From Paenibacillus dendrobii (GTDB lineage Bacteria; Bacillota; Bacilli; Paenibacillales; Paenibacillaceae), in contig NZ_WUBI01000002.1 in the NCBI RefSeq assembly GCF_009807035.1, forward strand, positions 744,001 through 808,000: a DNA stretch of 64,000 nt, given 5' to 3'. Positions 26,601 to 33,828 of the stretch are shown one piece after another (position 1 is the stretch's first letter; every line of letters starts with the position of its first letter). Under the pieces are notes generated by a model. It saw only the letters and a program-made list of their open reading frames with translations. It did no database searches and was not told the DNA's origin. Made by a program: the position numbers and the translations under genes.

Positions 26601-28627
26601 CCTTCCTTTTCAGATGCCGCTGAGGTGGCCGCATGCTGCTCCTCCTCGTTGCACAAGGCGCTTGCAATTTCAGCCAAGGAGGAATACTCATATAAAAAAG
26701 TGGCGGATACGTTCGGATAGCGGTTCTGCAGCGCAATCGTCAGTTCCACGACTTTAAACGAATCGTGCACGTAAGTTTCCAATCCGGCATTTGCGTCGAT
26801 GCTTCCTGCTTCAATCGAAAGGATACCTCCGACCAATCCCTTGACTTCTTCCAGAATATCCAGATACGAATCCTGCCGCGGCAGAACCGGTGAGGCAATT
26901 TGATCCGAGGGCTCGGCGTCTGGACCAGACGGCACTAGTGTGACTTTGTTCAAAAACGCCGCTTTCAACCGGTATACTTGTCCTGATTCTAACTGACTGA
27001 CTCGTGACTGCTTCGGTATTGATTTCAACACAAATTCTATAAAGTCGCTGACCGGTTTGTTCTTACTGGTGCTCACATACCGAACATCGACATAAGGTAA
27101 GCCTTTTTCAAGCGCCAGCTCACCCAAAGTCCGCATCATCTGGTGCTCAACCCCGCGTCCCAGTACCCGGCAGCTCAAGATAAAGGTGTCCACATTCAGA
27201 CTATCTTCCTCTAGCTTATACAAGACCATGCCGACAAGACCGTAATCGCCAAAACGATCGCTAACATGCACCACTTTGCAAATATAACCATCTTTATCGA
27301 GCAGCATCTGAATATCTTTTTGACTGCGGCGAATCGTTGTGAAGTTAAACTGATTGGTTCGTTTCGTCAGCTGCGCCACCCGGGCCAGATGCTTATGCTC
27401 CATGTCCGCCATGTCAACTTTAAGCTCCAGCTTATGTAAAAAAGCATGAAAATCCGCCGACTCTTCCAGTAGTGATTTGCGTTGTAGATTTTGCTGCGTC
27501 ATCACCGTTCTTTTGGCATCTTCCGCTGTAACGGTGAAATGGTCAAACGCCCAGTTATGACGGAGCAGCTCTAATCTTGACTCTTCCTCCGCAGGCCATT
27601 GCAAGGTTAGAACCTCGGGGCAATTAGCCTCAACTTCAGCACATTCAATCGGATTATCATCGATAAAAATAAAACTGTCCAAGCCCACATTCAGCGACTC
27701 GGCCAGCGATCGAAGATTATCCGATTTAGGCTGCCAATTGATGCGAAAGTCCGTCAGATCCCCCCGTTTCAACGGAAAATCCGAACGGTTGTCAAATACA
27801 TGCCATACATCTTCTTCGATATTTTTGCTGCAAAGACAAAGCAGCATCCCCTGCTCCTTTTGATGGATCAGAAAATGCTGCAATTCTAACGTTGCGCCTT
27901 GTACATCCAGCTTCTTTGGAGCTGTCTCGCCGCAGACACCCGACCATAAAGTGTGATCACAATCGACCACGATGACTTTGTACGGCTGACTTTGCAGCGA
28001 ATAATAATAGCGTACCAGCAAAGTCCCCAGAAACTCATAATACGTATCAACAAAAGGAATATGCCCTAGCTCGTTGCGGGCTGGATCATCGATAGCTTCG
28101 ATTTGGTACTTGTCATGATACGTTTCCGCCTTGATGACGTGGATTAGCTCGGATTGATCAGCCTGTTCCTGAATCACTTGTTCAAGCTCCGCAAAGCAAG
28201 ACCGCCAATGCGGTTGCGATTCGTAGGCCTGAGAGGACGGACAGATCAACAGCAGAGTTTGACAAGAAGAATGAGCGATGAAAGTACGTAGCGCTTGGAC
28301 CGCATCGGCTGCGGTAGTGGATAAAGCCTCTCGCATCTGCAAGAACGGCTTATCCTCTGGATTCAATGATGCATAATCAACAGCTTCCTTGCCTTGGTAT
28401 GGCAGCCAATCCTCCCAGCGGAGCATGACAACATTCAACCCTTCTTGATTTTTGCGCAACGCGCTTTCGGCTTGAAGCCATTCCTGGAACACTTGATTGT
28501 AGGCAAGCACTTCGGAAGTGTACGCCAGCTGAAGCTTCTTTTGCCAAGAATCCAACGTCTTTAACACCGGATCTGCTGTAAAAGTAGCCGAAATCAGAAT
28601 CCGTTTTACCGCTTGTTCTTCGCTCAT
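20651..28627 (-). CDS. trans-AT polyketide synthase, first megasynthase with FkbH-type loading module
   Basis: This 2,658-residue hybrid protein opens the assembly line. The N-terminal ~590 residues form an FkbH-like HAD domain (VDCDHTLWSGVCGE near residue 223). Known relatives dephosphorylate 1,3-bisphosphoglycerate and load a glyceryl unit on an ACP. Next come ACP (HDSFKVVEL near 621), KS (700-1135; DTACSSS, EAHGTGT, NIGHLES), a DH-fold domain (1320-1600) with disrupted catalytic motifs, an atypical KR (NADPH motif GGSGLVGG near 1836), a SAM methyltransferase (EVGAGTGGTS near 2285), ACP (GVDSI near 2570) and a C-terminal docking helix pair. The start ATG follows AGGAGAAGG and lies 12 bp after the AT-ER stop; the stop lies 13 to 19 bp before the next gene. 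Expected output is a glycerate-primed diketide, methylated at carbon or oxygen. Methyl position and KR activity cannot be settled from motifs. Confidence 0.94.
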   Translation of the reverse strand: MSEEQAVKRILISATFTADPVLKTLDSWQKKLQLAYTSEVLAYNQVFQEWLQAESALRKNQEGLNVVMLRWEDWLPYQGKEAVDYASLNPEDKPFLQMREALSTTAADAVQALRTFIAHSSCQTLLLICPSSQAYESQPHWRSCFAELEQVIQEQADQSELIHVIKAETYHDKYQIEAIDDPARNELGHIPFVDTYYEFLGTLLVRYYYSLQSQPYKVIVVDCDHTLWSGVCGETAPKKLDVQGATLELQHFLIHQKEQGMLLCLCSKNIEEDVWHVFDNRSDFPLKRGDLTDFRINWQPKSDNLRSLAESLNVGLDSFIFIDDNPIECAEVEANCPEVLTLQWPAEEESRLELLRHNWAFDHFTVTAEDAKRTVMTQQNLQRKSLLEESADFHAFLHKLELKVDMADMEHKHLARVAQLTKRTNQFNFTTIRRSQKDIQMLLDKDGYICKVVHVSDRFGDYGLVGMVLYKLEEDSLNVDTFILSCRVLGRGVEHQMMRTLGELALEKGLPYVDVRYVSTSKNKPVSDFIEFVLKSIPKQSRVSQLESGQVYRLKAAFLNKVTLVPSGPDAEPSDQIASPVLPRQDSYLDILEEVKGLVGGILSIEAGSIDANAGLETYVHDSFKVVELTIALQNRYPNVSATFLYEYSSLAEIASALCNEEEQHAATSAASEKEGAHLASEPVHVHSDDDKITEHSGNEPYEVAIIGINGRFPQANNAADFWQNLLKGTSCISEVPPDRWDTDLYYDPVSESTDKSHSKWGGFIEDVDSFDHAFFGISPREAECMDPQQRIFLEVVWGLLEDACHTRKSLDVNTGVFVGVISNDYSLYASEAALYGFSAYRGAELYQIPNRVSYFMNFSGPSMAIDTACSSSGTAIHLAYESMRRGECQSAIVGGVNLFLHPGRYIQYSQMQMLSKDKDCCPFGANAAGTIFGEGIGALLLKPLHQAQLDQDHIYAVIKGTAVNSGGKTNGFTVPNPNAQADLIATALSNACVPASTISYVEAHGTGTPLGDPIEVRGLIKAFEQNAVDSDVSVASKSCALGSVKSNIGHLESGAAIAGIMKILLQMKHKTLVPSLNSSQLNPLIPFDSSPFYVPQKVQEWQRPVWTDMNGISGTAPRRAGISSFGAGGSNAHIILEEYEDEEVQLTNEDWVPIVVLSAKSEAALQRMAERLRDYIDTEGIQEAELGSLAYSLQVGREQFKYRAAFICDSLQDLRDKLEDFAEGRAGFGKVVTGVVQSPLSEQLQFGEKDADQTFLQSLLQDKDYTRIAMLWVMGAEIYWQCLYIHGRPRRMSLPAYPFAKDRHWLPARHELAKGGNRAMPLQPLLHRIDPKETVKMGTGLVFETTLDPGHSLIQSDDTSGKPKLPAAAYLEMVRAAMNEIAGDDTIVIENIDLLEPLVVEEQTRIYLVLSAVDERQYVFRIQSGGAEPKLYSQGTVSLDEDRGTVFDVTAILHDQMSQVDPEVFYAACEKHEIRHEGIYRQMTRLWDNGKDVLAELHMKETELVRGYSIHPAMLECALQLRAHCSDEINEIASMRDVRITGKAPANSYAYVQRDEYGSRSQVSLLGPSGEVIVHVGQLMTRKLKKPWDELMYVPVWEELERLPARTHTPQTVLIVDSESSASLSESLNEYYTSVPKGSQIVHIRLSEHTEKMQGLEHSWLCGAEDIHGFEMCLKQYASIDRLYFLSDCRAYEPSVDLKDLIQSQPNNEVQLLRLIKALRQKETDGKRIDTFIITQDSYRITDSEVNPYGGGVTGLTYSIAHGDYRFSVRNIDISADDLLTKERQTALLGNIINEEPSDRGDVVKFHLGRRYKQVFVKLDTDRFQQTQGLQKNGVYVILGGSGLVGGIMTRYLMQDYQAKVVWIGRSPETSPAIREKLDSFAALGEPPLYIQADATSLVQMQQAVARIKMQHPVINGAIFSGIVISFENSIAQTTEREFMDILDVKSQGSIHFYKAFEQEKLDFLCYFSSGQAFSFSGAATLSAYASGITFADTFVRYMRPQAAFPIGIINWGFWKPAETNPSLSKNIGFLEAREGFICFEQFTGMLRMGAVQQVMCLKASQPVLELMKCKESEAVSVLERDSGLRVGSLWNKEIVMEHQLPELYAINDQEELQLWMLKLLYVQMQEMGFFHRKGIRVETLALRKAAGILDKYDRMVEECLSLLGAKGFVQREGTVVIATEQSELENGARIWRMWETAKETYLNDANWQTKVRLVDACLRKLPDILRGTVMATDILFPDSSMKMLEGVYKGNALSDYFNNVVANTIAEYVRKRIQENPMAKVKIIEVGAGTGGTSAMVFAKLKPYSDSVEYSYTDISKAFLLFAEEKYGVHHPYIEFKLNNIEKPLADQKIEAGSYDIAIATNCLHATKNMHRTLRNMKATLKAGGLLLLNEDTDKMIFTTLTFGLLDGWWLYEDEHLRIPGAPLLYPETWKTILEEEGFSHVGFPASSARGLGQQIIAAESNGVIRQPIRSITPSQKTEAAAPAALLGPKVEKRSSGSYSTNTKPQVTVKEMRKPEMVVATQAAGSAGESLDTYVKSVILDKLSKSLKVTVDSIDTAAAFSDYGVDSIIGILFVKQTSDGLGIPLNSAILFEYPTVDRLIQFIVKNYKDQLQAKATVTGQPVTASKLTRDVAAELLEEQFWADEISIESLIQKIQQ

Positions 28628-28639
28628 CCAACCTTCTCC

Positions 28640-31012
28640 TCACATGTCAGTGCGTCGTTCGTCCGCACCCAGAATGGCGTTCAATCGATCCTTAAGACAC
28701 TGCGCTGCCCCGCTGAGCAAGATCAACGCGATTTCATCCACATGTCGGTTTCTCCAGTTTTCCAGTGTCGTTCCTTTCAGCTCCTGATTCAAAGCTCCCA
28801 ATGCAGGACCGCAATGGATCTGGTAATCTACCTTGGATTCCTCACTCCCCTGTAAAGCTAACCGGCTAGAATACGTAAAATACCATTTGAACAACATGGC
28901 CATTTTTTGCTTTGGATTATTGAGAGCGTGTTCCCATTCTTCTGGAGTGTAGTAAGCCTTTATTTCTGTGAGAACCTGGTCGAAACTCTTCTTAAAATAT
29001 TTATCCTGAATTTGGATCTTCGTCTTCTCGTCGATGTCATCCAAAGAAGCATGCATACGGTACAAATCGTACAGTTTATTGGCTCTTGCCGGAAAAAACA
29101 CACCTCTGCGAAGAACTTGAATTTTCGCACCCATCTCAAACATATCACCTGCAGGAGCATACTCCGTATCCTGGACATTGATTTGCTGGAGTAAATCTTT
29201 CACGGCGTCACTTGTGGCCGCTTCCAGCGTACACTGGTTAATTGAGCCCGTTACAATATAGTCTGCGCCCATAATAAAAGCGGCCGCGGCCGCCTCTGGC
29301 GTCCCGATACCACCAGCCGCCCCCACCCGTATCCGCTTTGGATACCGATACTTAACCATCATCTCATCCCGTAATTTTCGCATAGCCGGCATTAAGGCAT
29401 AAGCCACACCTCCGTCGGTATGTCCTCCGGAATCTGCTTCCACCGTCAGGTCGTCGGCCATCGGTACTTTCATGAGCCACTGTGCTTCCTTCTCCGTAAT
29501 CGACTGCTCCGCTAGCAGTTTGGCTACGATCCTTTCCGGAGCAGGGCTCAAGAAGGCTTCCGCGACTTCTGGACGGGAGACTTTGGCAATGATTTTATTC
29601 GTACTGGAGAATAAGCCATTTTCATCCTGCACTAATCCTTTCGCACGATACTTGACTAAAGCAGGAGTAACGCTCAAAAAAGCCGAGGCTTCAATCACCT
29701 TGACTTGACGGGCAATAAAAAGATCCGCCAACTGTTCTTCTTTTCGGGGATCGGATGGCAAGTGGAGAAAATTAAAACCATACGCCTGTCCTTGATTCAG
29801 CTCTTTCTGGATATCCGTAATCGCCGCTTCAATGACTGAAAATCCTAGACCTCCTGTACCAAAAAAACCAAGCATTCCTGCTCGCCCCATCCGAATAACC
29901 ATTTCTTTCGAGGCAATGCCTCGATACATCGCACCCGCTATGTACGCATACGTCAAGTTATAATCCTGCTTAAACGTTGCGTCTCCTAGAGTCGCGGCCA
30001 TAAGGCTTTTCTTCTCCGCAGGAACTAGGCCATCTCGCTCGAGTACAGCTACGGAAGACTTCGGGCTTTCGCTTTCCGTATTCATCGCTGTCACTACCTT
30101 TGTACCTGCTCGTCTTTCCATGGGTTGTGACTGCACCTCTTCTTCTGTAACGATGAGAGGCCCAGCCTCCGCTTGGATACGTGCAATAAGACCCGTCAAC
30201 ACTTTACCGACACCAATTTCTTCGAAGGCCATTTGACCCTTGCCCATTAAATAACGGATACTCTCTGTCCACTTCACTGGATGGGTAATTTGCCGCACCA
30301 AATTTTCACTTAATGCAGAAGCGATGTAAGGCCGGGCTTGCACATTGGAAATGACAGGTATCTTCATGTCTAGAAATTGAAAATTTTCAAGAAAATTTTC
30401 AAACTCTCGCATGGCCTCTTGCATATACCGGGAATGAAATGCTCCGCTTGTTCTCAAAGGAACAAACATCTCGACCCCTTTTGTGCTTTCAAAAACCGGC
30501 TGTGCCTGGTCAATATCGGCCTTGGTTCCAGAGATAACGATTTGGGTTGGAGCATTTAAATTGGCAATATCAATGCCGGACAGCCCTTTGGTATGCAGTA
30601 CTTCCCGAATCTGCTCTTCAGTTAATCCAACAACAGCAGCCATACCGCCATCGGTAGCGCGATTCATTAATTCTCCTCTTTTTTTGACCAGCTCCAACCC
30701 TGTCTTGAAATCAAACGCGCCTGCCGCGAACAAAGCATTGTACTCCCCTAGACTGTGACCCGCTACAAAATCCGGACGTTGTCCCGTATCAATAATTTTC
30801 TTGAGGTAGCTCATCGCATTGACCGTGTATAAAGCCGGCTGTGTAAACTGAGTCTGGTGCAAGTTCCCCCCTGCGTCATTCAGGCAAAGCTCTTGAATCG
30901 AATAGCCTAACACTTCGTCGGCTTGCTTCGTCAATTCACGAAACTCGTCGAACAATCCTTCACCCATTCCTTTTTTTTGAGCACCTTGCCCTGGAAATAC
31001 GTAAGTGATCAT
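28640..31012 (-). CDS. trans-acting malonyl-CoA acyltransferase fused to PfaD-like enoylreductase (AT-ER)
   Basis: First full-length gene of the PKS operon, 790 residues. Residues 1-280 are a FabD-like acyltransferase: FPGQGAQ at the N-terminus, the nucleophile in GHSLGEY (Ser87) and GAFHSR near residue 195. Residues about 330-790 are a PfaD/PksE-type flavin enoylreductase, recognisable by the [16 protein letters not shown] and [12 protein letters not shown] stretches that bind FMN. Such AT-ER fusions load malonyl units on AT-less modules in trans and can reduce selected enoyl intermediates in trans. This fits the complete absence of AT and ER domains from the downstream megasynthases. The ATG is preceded by GAAGGATGG and overlaps the stop codon of a small frame in the leader (31009-31214), so it may be translationally coupled. 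The TGA lies 12 bp upstream of the next start. Confidence 0.95.
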   Translation of the reverse strand: MITYVFPGQGAQKKGMGEGLFDEFRELTKQADEVLGYSIQELCLNDAGGNLHQTQFTQPALYTVNAMSYLKKIIDTGQRPDFVAGHSLGEYNALFAAGAFDFKTGLELVKKRGELMNRATDGGMAAVVGLTEEQIREVLHTKGLSGIDIANLNAPTQIVISGTKADIDQAQPVFESTKGVEMFVPLRTSGAFHSRYMQEAMREFENFLENFQFLDMKIPVISNVQARPYIASALSENLVRQITHPVKWTESIRYLMGKGQMAFEEIGVGKVLTGLIARIQAEAGPLIVTEEEVQSQPMERRAGTKVVTAMNTESESPKSSVAVLERDGLVPAEKKSLMAATLGDATFKQDYNLTYAYIAGAMYRGIASKEMVIRMGRAGMLGFFGTGGLGFSVIEAAITDIQKELNQGQAYGFNFLHLPSDPRKEEQLADLFIARQVKVIEASAFLSVTPALVKYRAKGLVQDENGLFSSTNKIIAKVSRPEVAEAFLSPAPERIVAKLLAEQSITEKEAQWLMKVPMADDLTVEADSGGHTDGGVAYALMPAMRKLRDEMMVKYRYPKRIRVGAAGGIGTPEAAAAAFIMGADYIVTGSINQCTLEAATSDAVKDLLQQINVQDTEYAPAGDMFEMGAKIQVLRRGVFFPARANKLYDLYRMHASLDDIDEKTKIQIQDKYFKKSFDQVLTEIKAYYTPEEWEHALNNPKQKMAMLFKWYFTYSSRLALQGSEESKVDYQIHCGPALGALNQELKGTTLENWRNRHVDEIALILLSGAAQCLKDRLNAILGADERRTDM

Positions 31013-31214
31013 ACGTTTCTACCATCCTTCATATAAGATTCGCATAACTTAAGCGATTGATAATACGTTAATTCATGGGGATGTAAGTGAGCCAAGGCGA
31101 TTTTCGGCAGGACTTAGCTAAAAAATGAAAAACGCACACTGCTTCCTGGTCTTCAACTTCCATTTCTCCTAAAGTCAAATGCTCAACGATTATTTCCTTG
31201 CAAACTTCGGGCAT
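31009..31214 (-). CDS. small leader reading frame needing a -1 shift, coupled to the AT-ER gene
   Basis: An ATG at 31212-31214, 3 to 9 bases after a GAGG-like site, opens a 48-codon frame (start [12 protein letters not shown]) that stops at 31068. If the ribosome slips back one base on an A4 run (31101-31104 on this strand), or if one A was lost by mutation, the frame continues for about 30 residues ([19 protein letters not shown]...) and ends in a TGA overlapping the AT-ER ATG as ATGA. That overlap is the usual sign of a real upstream cistron. The [13 protein letters not shown] stretch resembles the LHPxEL segment of Sfp-type phosphopantetheinyl transferases, including the one at 33055-33828 (LHPTELAYGSTL). 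It could be a decayed gene, a regulatory leader peptide, or chance. The family is not recognised with certainty. Confidence 0.4.
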
Positions 31215-31249
31215 GATCCTCTGCAGTCCCCCTCACTATTTTTTTCAAA

Positions 31250-31301
31250 AAGACAAAAAAATGCCTACGGCACCTCCCTTGTGAGGAGGTTCCGTAAGCA
31301 T
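31250..31301 (-). terminator. intrinsic terminator in the PKS operon leader
   Basis: On the minus strand, arms at 31285-31301 and 31261-31277 pair over 17 positions with two mismatches (ATGC-TACGG-ACCTCC against GGAGGT-CCGTA-GCAT) around a 7-base loop, followed by seven T and a second T-rich run. It lies about 240 bases upstream of the AT-ER start and points into the PKS operon. Transcripts from the AT-rich region further upstream would stop here unless an antiterminator acts. The adjacent divergent loaP gene is the obvious candidate. Confidence 0.85.
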
Positions 31302-31562
31302 TGGGTGTCTTTCTCATGTGCTAAGTTATGAACCTTAAGCTTGCTTAACGCGCCTAAACGCCGATTAAGTACACTTGAGTTATTATTAAAATAAGCAAAT
31401 TACGATTATTAAATTACTATATTTTAAATCATTTGTAAAGTATTTATTTTTATCCCATTACCTAATCGATAATACATTTTTTAACACATATTTCATATTT
31501 CGACATCGTTTTCATTTCGACCGTGTTAAGATATCCAAAAAAAAAGAAGAGGTGGAAGTGAA
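31302..31562. other. AT-rich divergent promoter region between the PKS operon and loaP
   Basis: About 260 bases separate the leader terminator from the loaP start. Bases 31380-31500 are very AT-rich and must hold the PKS promoter, reading left, and the loaP promoter, reading right. On the minus strand TTTACA occurs near 31431-31436, but no convincing -10 sits at normal spacing. On the plus strand TCGACA near 31500 and TAAGAT near 31530 are too far apart to be called. No coding potential was seen. Confidence 0.5.
31335..31369 (-). promoter_or_regulatory. overlapping leader hairpins, candidate LoaP recognition element
   Basis: Upstream of the leader terminator, the minus strand can form either a hairpin over 31344-31369 (CTTAA/TTAAG base, then GC-rich pairs with small bulges and a 6-base loop) or a compact hairpin over 31335-31348 (TTAAGC-AA-GCTTAA). 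They share the TTAAG segment, so they exclude each other. LoaP proteins are known to bind a hairpin in the leader of their target operon. That this is the site is inferred from position only. Confidence 0.45.
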
Positions 31563-32135
31563 GTGGCTTGGTATGTTTTATTTGTCAAATCAGGATTCGA
31601 ATCCCAAGTCAAACATTGGCTTGATGCTAGATTCGATGGAAACCTGTTATATAGTATTATTCCTAAACGTAAAGTTCCCGAGAAAAAAAGAGGTCAAGAA
31701 TATCATGTAGTGAAGCCCTTATTTCCAGGTTATGTATTTGTGGAAACCAAAATGAATTTCTCCACATATTACCGGTTAAAGGAAAATTCACTTATCTACC
31801 AAACATTAAATTATAATAATCTAAAAGATAGAAATATGAAATCCATCGACACTCTACTCATTGATAACCAATTGGAAAAGCTAGATGAATCGTATTTTTT
31901 CAAAGAAATACCAATGGAGGAAATGTTCGTTGTACTCAATCTCATTAACCAAGATGATACCATCGAATATTCCCAAGTGTGTGTCGATAACTCGAATTTT
32001 GTTGTACGAGCAGGGCCTTTGAAAGGAATGGAACGTTTTATTAAGAAGATCGATAAGCATAAAAAAAGAGCTAAAGTCTTACTCACGATACTTGGTGCGG
32101 AACTATTAATTGACTTTGGTATCGAAATTCTCTAG
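31563..32135 (+). CDS. loaP: LoaP-type NusG-paralogue antiterminator
   Basis: A 190-residue protein with a GTG start after GAGGTGG. The N-terminal NGN domain begins WYVLFVKSGFE and contains PLFPGYVFVE, the hallmark of NusG/RfaH/LoaP proteins. The C-terminal ~60 residues form a KOW-like domain (VRAGPLKGMERF, then a lysine-rich strand). LoaP joins elongating RNA polymerase at a specific leader hairpin and lets it pass terminators over long biosynthetic operons; macrolactin and difficidin operons of Bacillus are the known targets. Here the gene is divergent from a PKS operon of more than 31 kb that has a strong terminator in its leader, so the operon is the expected target. Its AT content is higher than that of the PKS genes. 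It ends 7 bp before the convergent next gene. Confidence 0.9.
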   Translation: MAWYVLFVKSGFESQVKHWLDARFDGNLLYSIIPKRKVPEKKRGQEYHVVKPLFPGYVFVETKMNFSTYYRLKENSLIYQTLNYNNLKDRNMKSIDTLLIDNQLEKLDESYFFKEIPMEEMFVVLNLINQDDTIEYSQVCVDNSNFVVRAGPLKGMERFIKKIDKHKKRAKVLLTILGAELLIDFGIEIL

Positions 32136-32142
32136 TTAAACC

Positions 32143-32580
32143 TCACTCGCTTACAAGCCAAGTTTTAGCCACCTCAGGATCGTCAAAATATTTAATCGGC
32201 ATCGAAAATGGAACGGTGGTTTTTTTTATCTTTTGACGCAATCGCCACTTGTCCCAAAAAGTAAAGCCTACAATAGCTAGTTTTTTCGTATGGTTCTGCA
32301 GACAATTGATATTCTCCACAAACTTGATTAAGACAGAATCCGTTAGCTGCGTTTCATAAAAATCAACCCAAATATTTAACTGGCGATTTCTGCTTGAAAT
32401 AAACTCTTCTTCTGCCTTCATTAATGCAAATAACGCATCCGCATTCGAAAAAAAACTTCCATATTTCAGACAGTGTAATTCTCCACCCTTGTAGTAATAA
32501 GGGAATAATGAACCTCCGGGCGATTTCATACTATGCACGATGAATTCCTCCTTAAGATCACCAGCTAACTGGTTTGTCAT
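32143..32580 (-). CDS. SpoIIAA-like (STAS/SEC14-type) protein of unknown role
   Basis: A 145-residue soluble protein; the ATG at 32578-32580 with upstream GAGGA is preferred over a TTG one codon earlier. The second half (KLAIVGFTFWDKWRLRQKI, then PIKYFDDPEVAKTWL) resembles the SpoIIAA-like STAS-fold family, in which a strand-helix unit ends with an F/YDxxEEAxxWL motif. Members are small and mostly uncharacterised. The assignment rests on pattern resemblance and is moderate. It lies between loaP, convergent with a 7-bp gap, and the phosphopantetheinyl transferase, so it may belong to the biosynthetic locus. A perfect inverted repeat sits 37 bases upstream of its start and may be an operator. 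Confidence 0.6.
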   Translation of the reverse strand: MTNQLAGDLKEEFIVHSMKSPGGSLFPYYYKGGELHCLKYGSFFSNADALFALMKAEEEFISSRNRQLNIWVDFYETQLTDSVLIKFVENINCLQNHTKKLAIVGFTFWDKWRLRQKIKKTTVPFSMPIKYFDDPEVAKTWLVSE

Positions 32581-32617
32581 CAATCAATTCCTCGATATGA
32601 CTAATATGCACACTCGC

Positions 32618-32634
32618 GAAAGTTACCAACTTTC
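32618..32634. promoter_or_regulatory. palindromic operator candidate upstream of the SpoIIAA-like gene
   Basis: GAAAGTT-acc-AACTTTC is a perfect 7+7 inverted repeat. On the minus strand TATAGA, a possible -10, directly precedes and overlaps it, so the palindrome would lie over the transcription start of the gene ending at 32143. No cognate regulator can be named. Confidence 0.4.
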
Positions 32635-33054
32635 TATACAAACACGACATTGACAGCAATTTTTCTAAAGAGAATTTATGATAACTGACTCAAAGTGTCA
32701 ATATGATTTTATAACTTAGCATATTTACGCTACGGGGAGATATCTGGAATTTAATTGTATTTTGGTGATAGGAAGCACACTGCAGGTGGTATTATTCGTT
32801 CGGTAGGAATCTTCTTTTAACGCTCCACGAATGTGGATAATCGAGAGGAATGAAACAAAAAGGGTGCTTAACATAGCACCTCAGAAGTAAGAGAATCCTA
32901 TATATTTTTAAAAGATACAGGGTTTCTCGAATGATTAGACTCTGTATCTTAACAGATGCCGGGTTAGCCCTTTGGTTGCTGAATCTTGCGCATTCATGCA
33001 AAAGGAATCATCTTTTTGTACTGCTTAGAATCGGAAGCTTATGGTCTGCCCACT
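32635..33054. other. intergenic region between the SpoIIAA-like gene and the phosphopantetheinyl transferase
   Basis: It holds the PPTase terminator (32852-32880) and a 5' region for the SpoIIAA-like gene. A 72-codon plus-strand frame at 32931-33149 runs antisense into the PPTase and has no ribosome site, so it is not called. Nothing else is evident. Confidence 0.6.
32852..32880 (-). terminator. intrinsic terminator after the phosphopantetheinyl transferase
   Basis: On the minus strand GGTGCT-atgtta-AGCACC is followed by CTTTTTGTTT. It lies about 175 bases downstream of the PPTase stop. Confidence 0.7.
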
Positions 33055-33828
33055 TCATCTACATGGCGGTTCGTCCAACTCTCTCGCTGCATAACTCATT
33101 TCTGATTTGCGTGGAAAACATAAAGAGCACATGTAATCCCCCCACTTAAACACAACCGATTTATATTGAAAAAAATTACGAAACGTGCAAATCAATAGGA
33201 TACCGTGAAGACCTTTTTCGAATCGTGCCTCTTCGATCTCAAAAATATGAAGCGGAGTCGTAAGACCTGTTTTAAGCGTCTTGGACAAAGCTTCCTTGGA
33301 AACCCATAACGCCGCTGCCGAATCCTGCTTGCTCCATGGCCCACTCCCCAATAACCTTCTTTCGAAATCGGTCAGTTGCTCAAGTACCGTGTCCAATAAA
33401 AGGCGCGGTACATACTCGATATCAATTCCCATCGGATGCTCCTCTTCAAATGCTACTGCCGCAGCAAGCCCCTCGCTGTGCGAAATCGATACCCCTATTC
33501 GTGACTCATTGGGATGCCTGACGATCGGTTGTCGAAACACCCCATGACCGACTTGAACATCGTACATCGCAGTGGATGGATCGAAGGCGTGGATCGCGAT
33601 CTTTGCAGCATATCTACCAATTAAATAATCTTGCCGTCTCTTCTCATAGACAAGTGTAGAACCATACGCAAGCTCCGTGGGATGGAGTACTTGCTCCATC
33701 TCTGGGAAGACCTCTTGACTCGAATTTGAATATATGCAAAGAGCCGCATGATAAACTTTCAACTCTCTTATAAAATCCAACCTTAATACCTTTGCATCGC
33801 GCAGCTGTAGCGCTTCATTCGTCTTCAA
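33055..33828 (-). CDS. Sfp-type 4'-phosphopantetheinyl transferase
   Basis: A 257-residue enzyme that would convert apo carrier proteins to holo form using coenzyme A. Diagnostic motifs are the magnesium-binding GIDIEYV (near residue 134) and WVSKEALSK (near 176), with the N-terminal LHPTELAYGSTL...KRRQDYLIGRYAAK segment typical of Sfp. The length fits Sfp plus a longer tail. The longest frame opens with TTG at 33828 behind a weak GGGGG site; a start about 25 codons later, just before KVYHAAL where Sfp proteins usually begin, cannot be excluded. It lies within 3 kb of a PKS whose visible part has eight ACPs with an intact Ser, which it probably activates. It is transcribed on the same strand as the PKS but from its own region and has its own terminator. 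Confidence 0.9.
   Translation of the reverse strand: MKTNEALQLRDAKVLRLDFIRELKVYHAALCIYSNSSQEVFPEMEQVLHPTELAYGSTLVYEKRRQDYLIGRYAAKIAIHAFDPSTAMYDVQVGHGVFRQPIVRHPNESRIGVSISHSEGLAAAVAFEEEHPMGIDIEYVPRLLLDTVLEQLTDFERRLLGSGPWSKQDSAAALWVSKEALSKTLKTGLTTPLHIFEIEEARFEKGLHGILLICTFRNFFQYKSVVFKWGDYMCSLCFPRKSEMSYAARELDEPPCR

Noticed and set aside
31811-32086. A 91-codon frame antisense to loaP
   Set aside because: No ribosome site, no recognisable domain, and it mirrors the loaP coding sequence.
32931-33149. A 72-codon plus-strand frame near the PPTase end
   Set aside because: Partly antisense to the PPTase, no ribosome site, no similarity.
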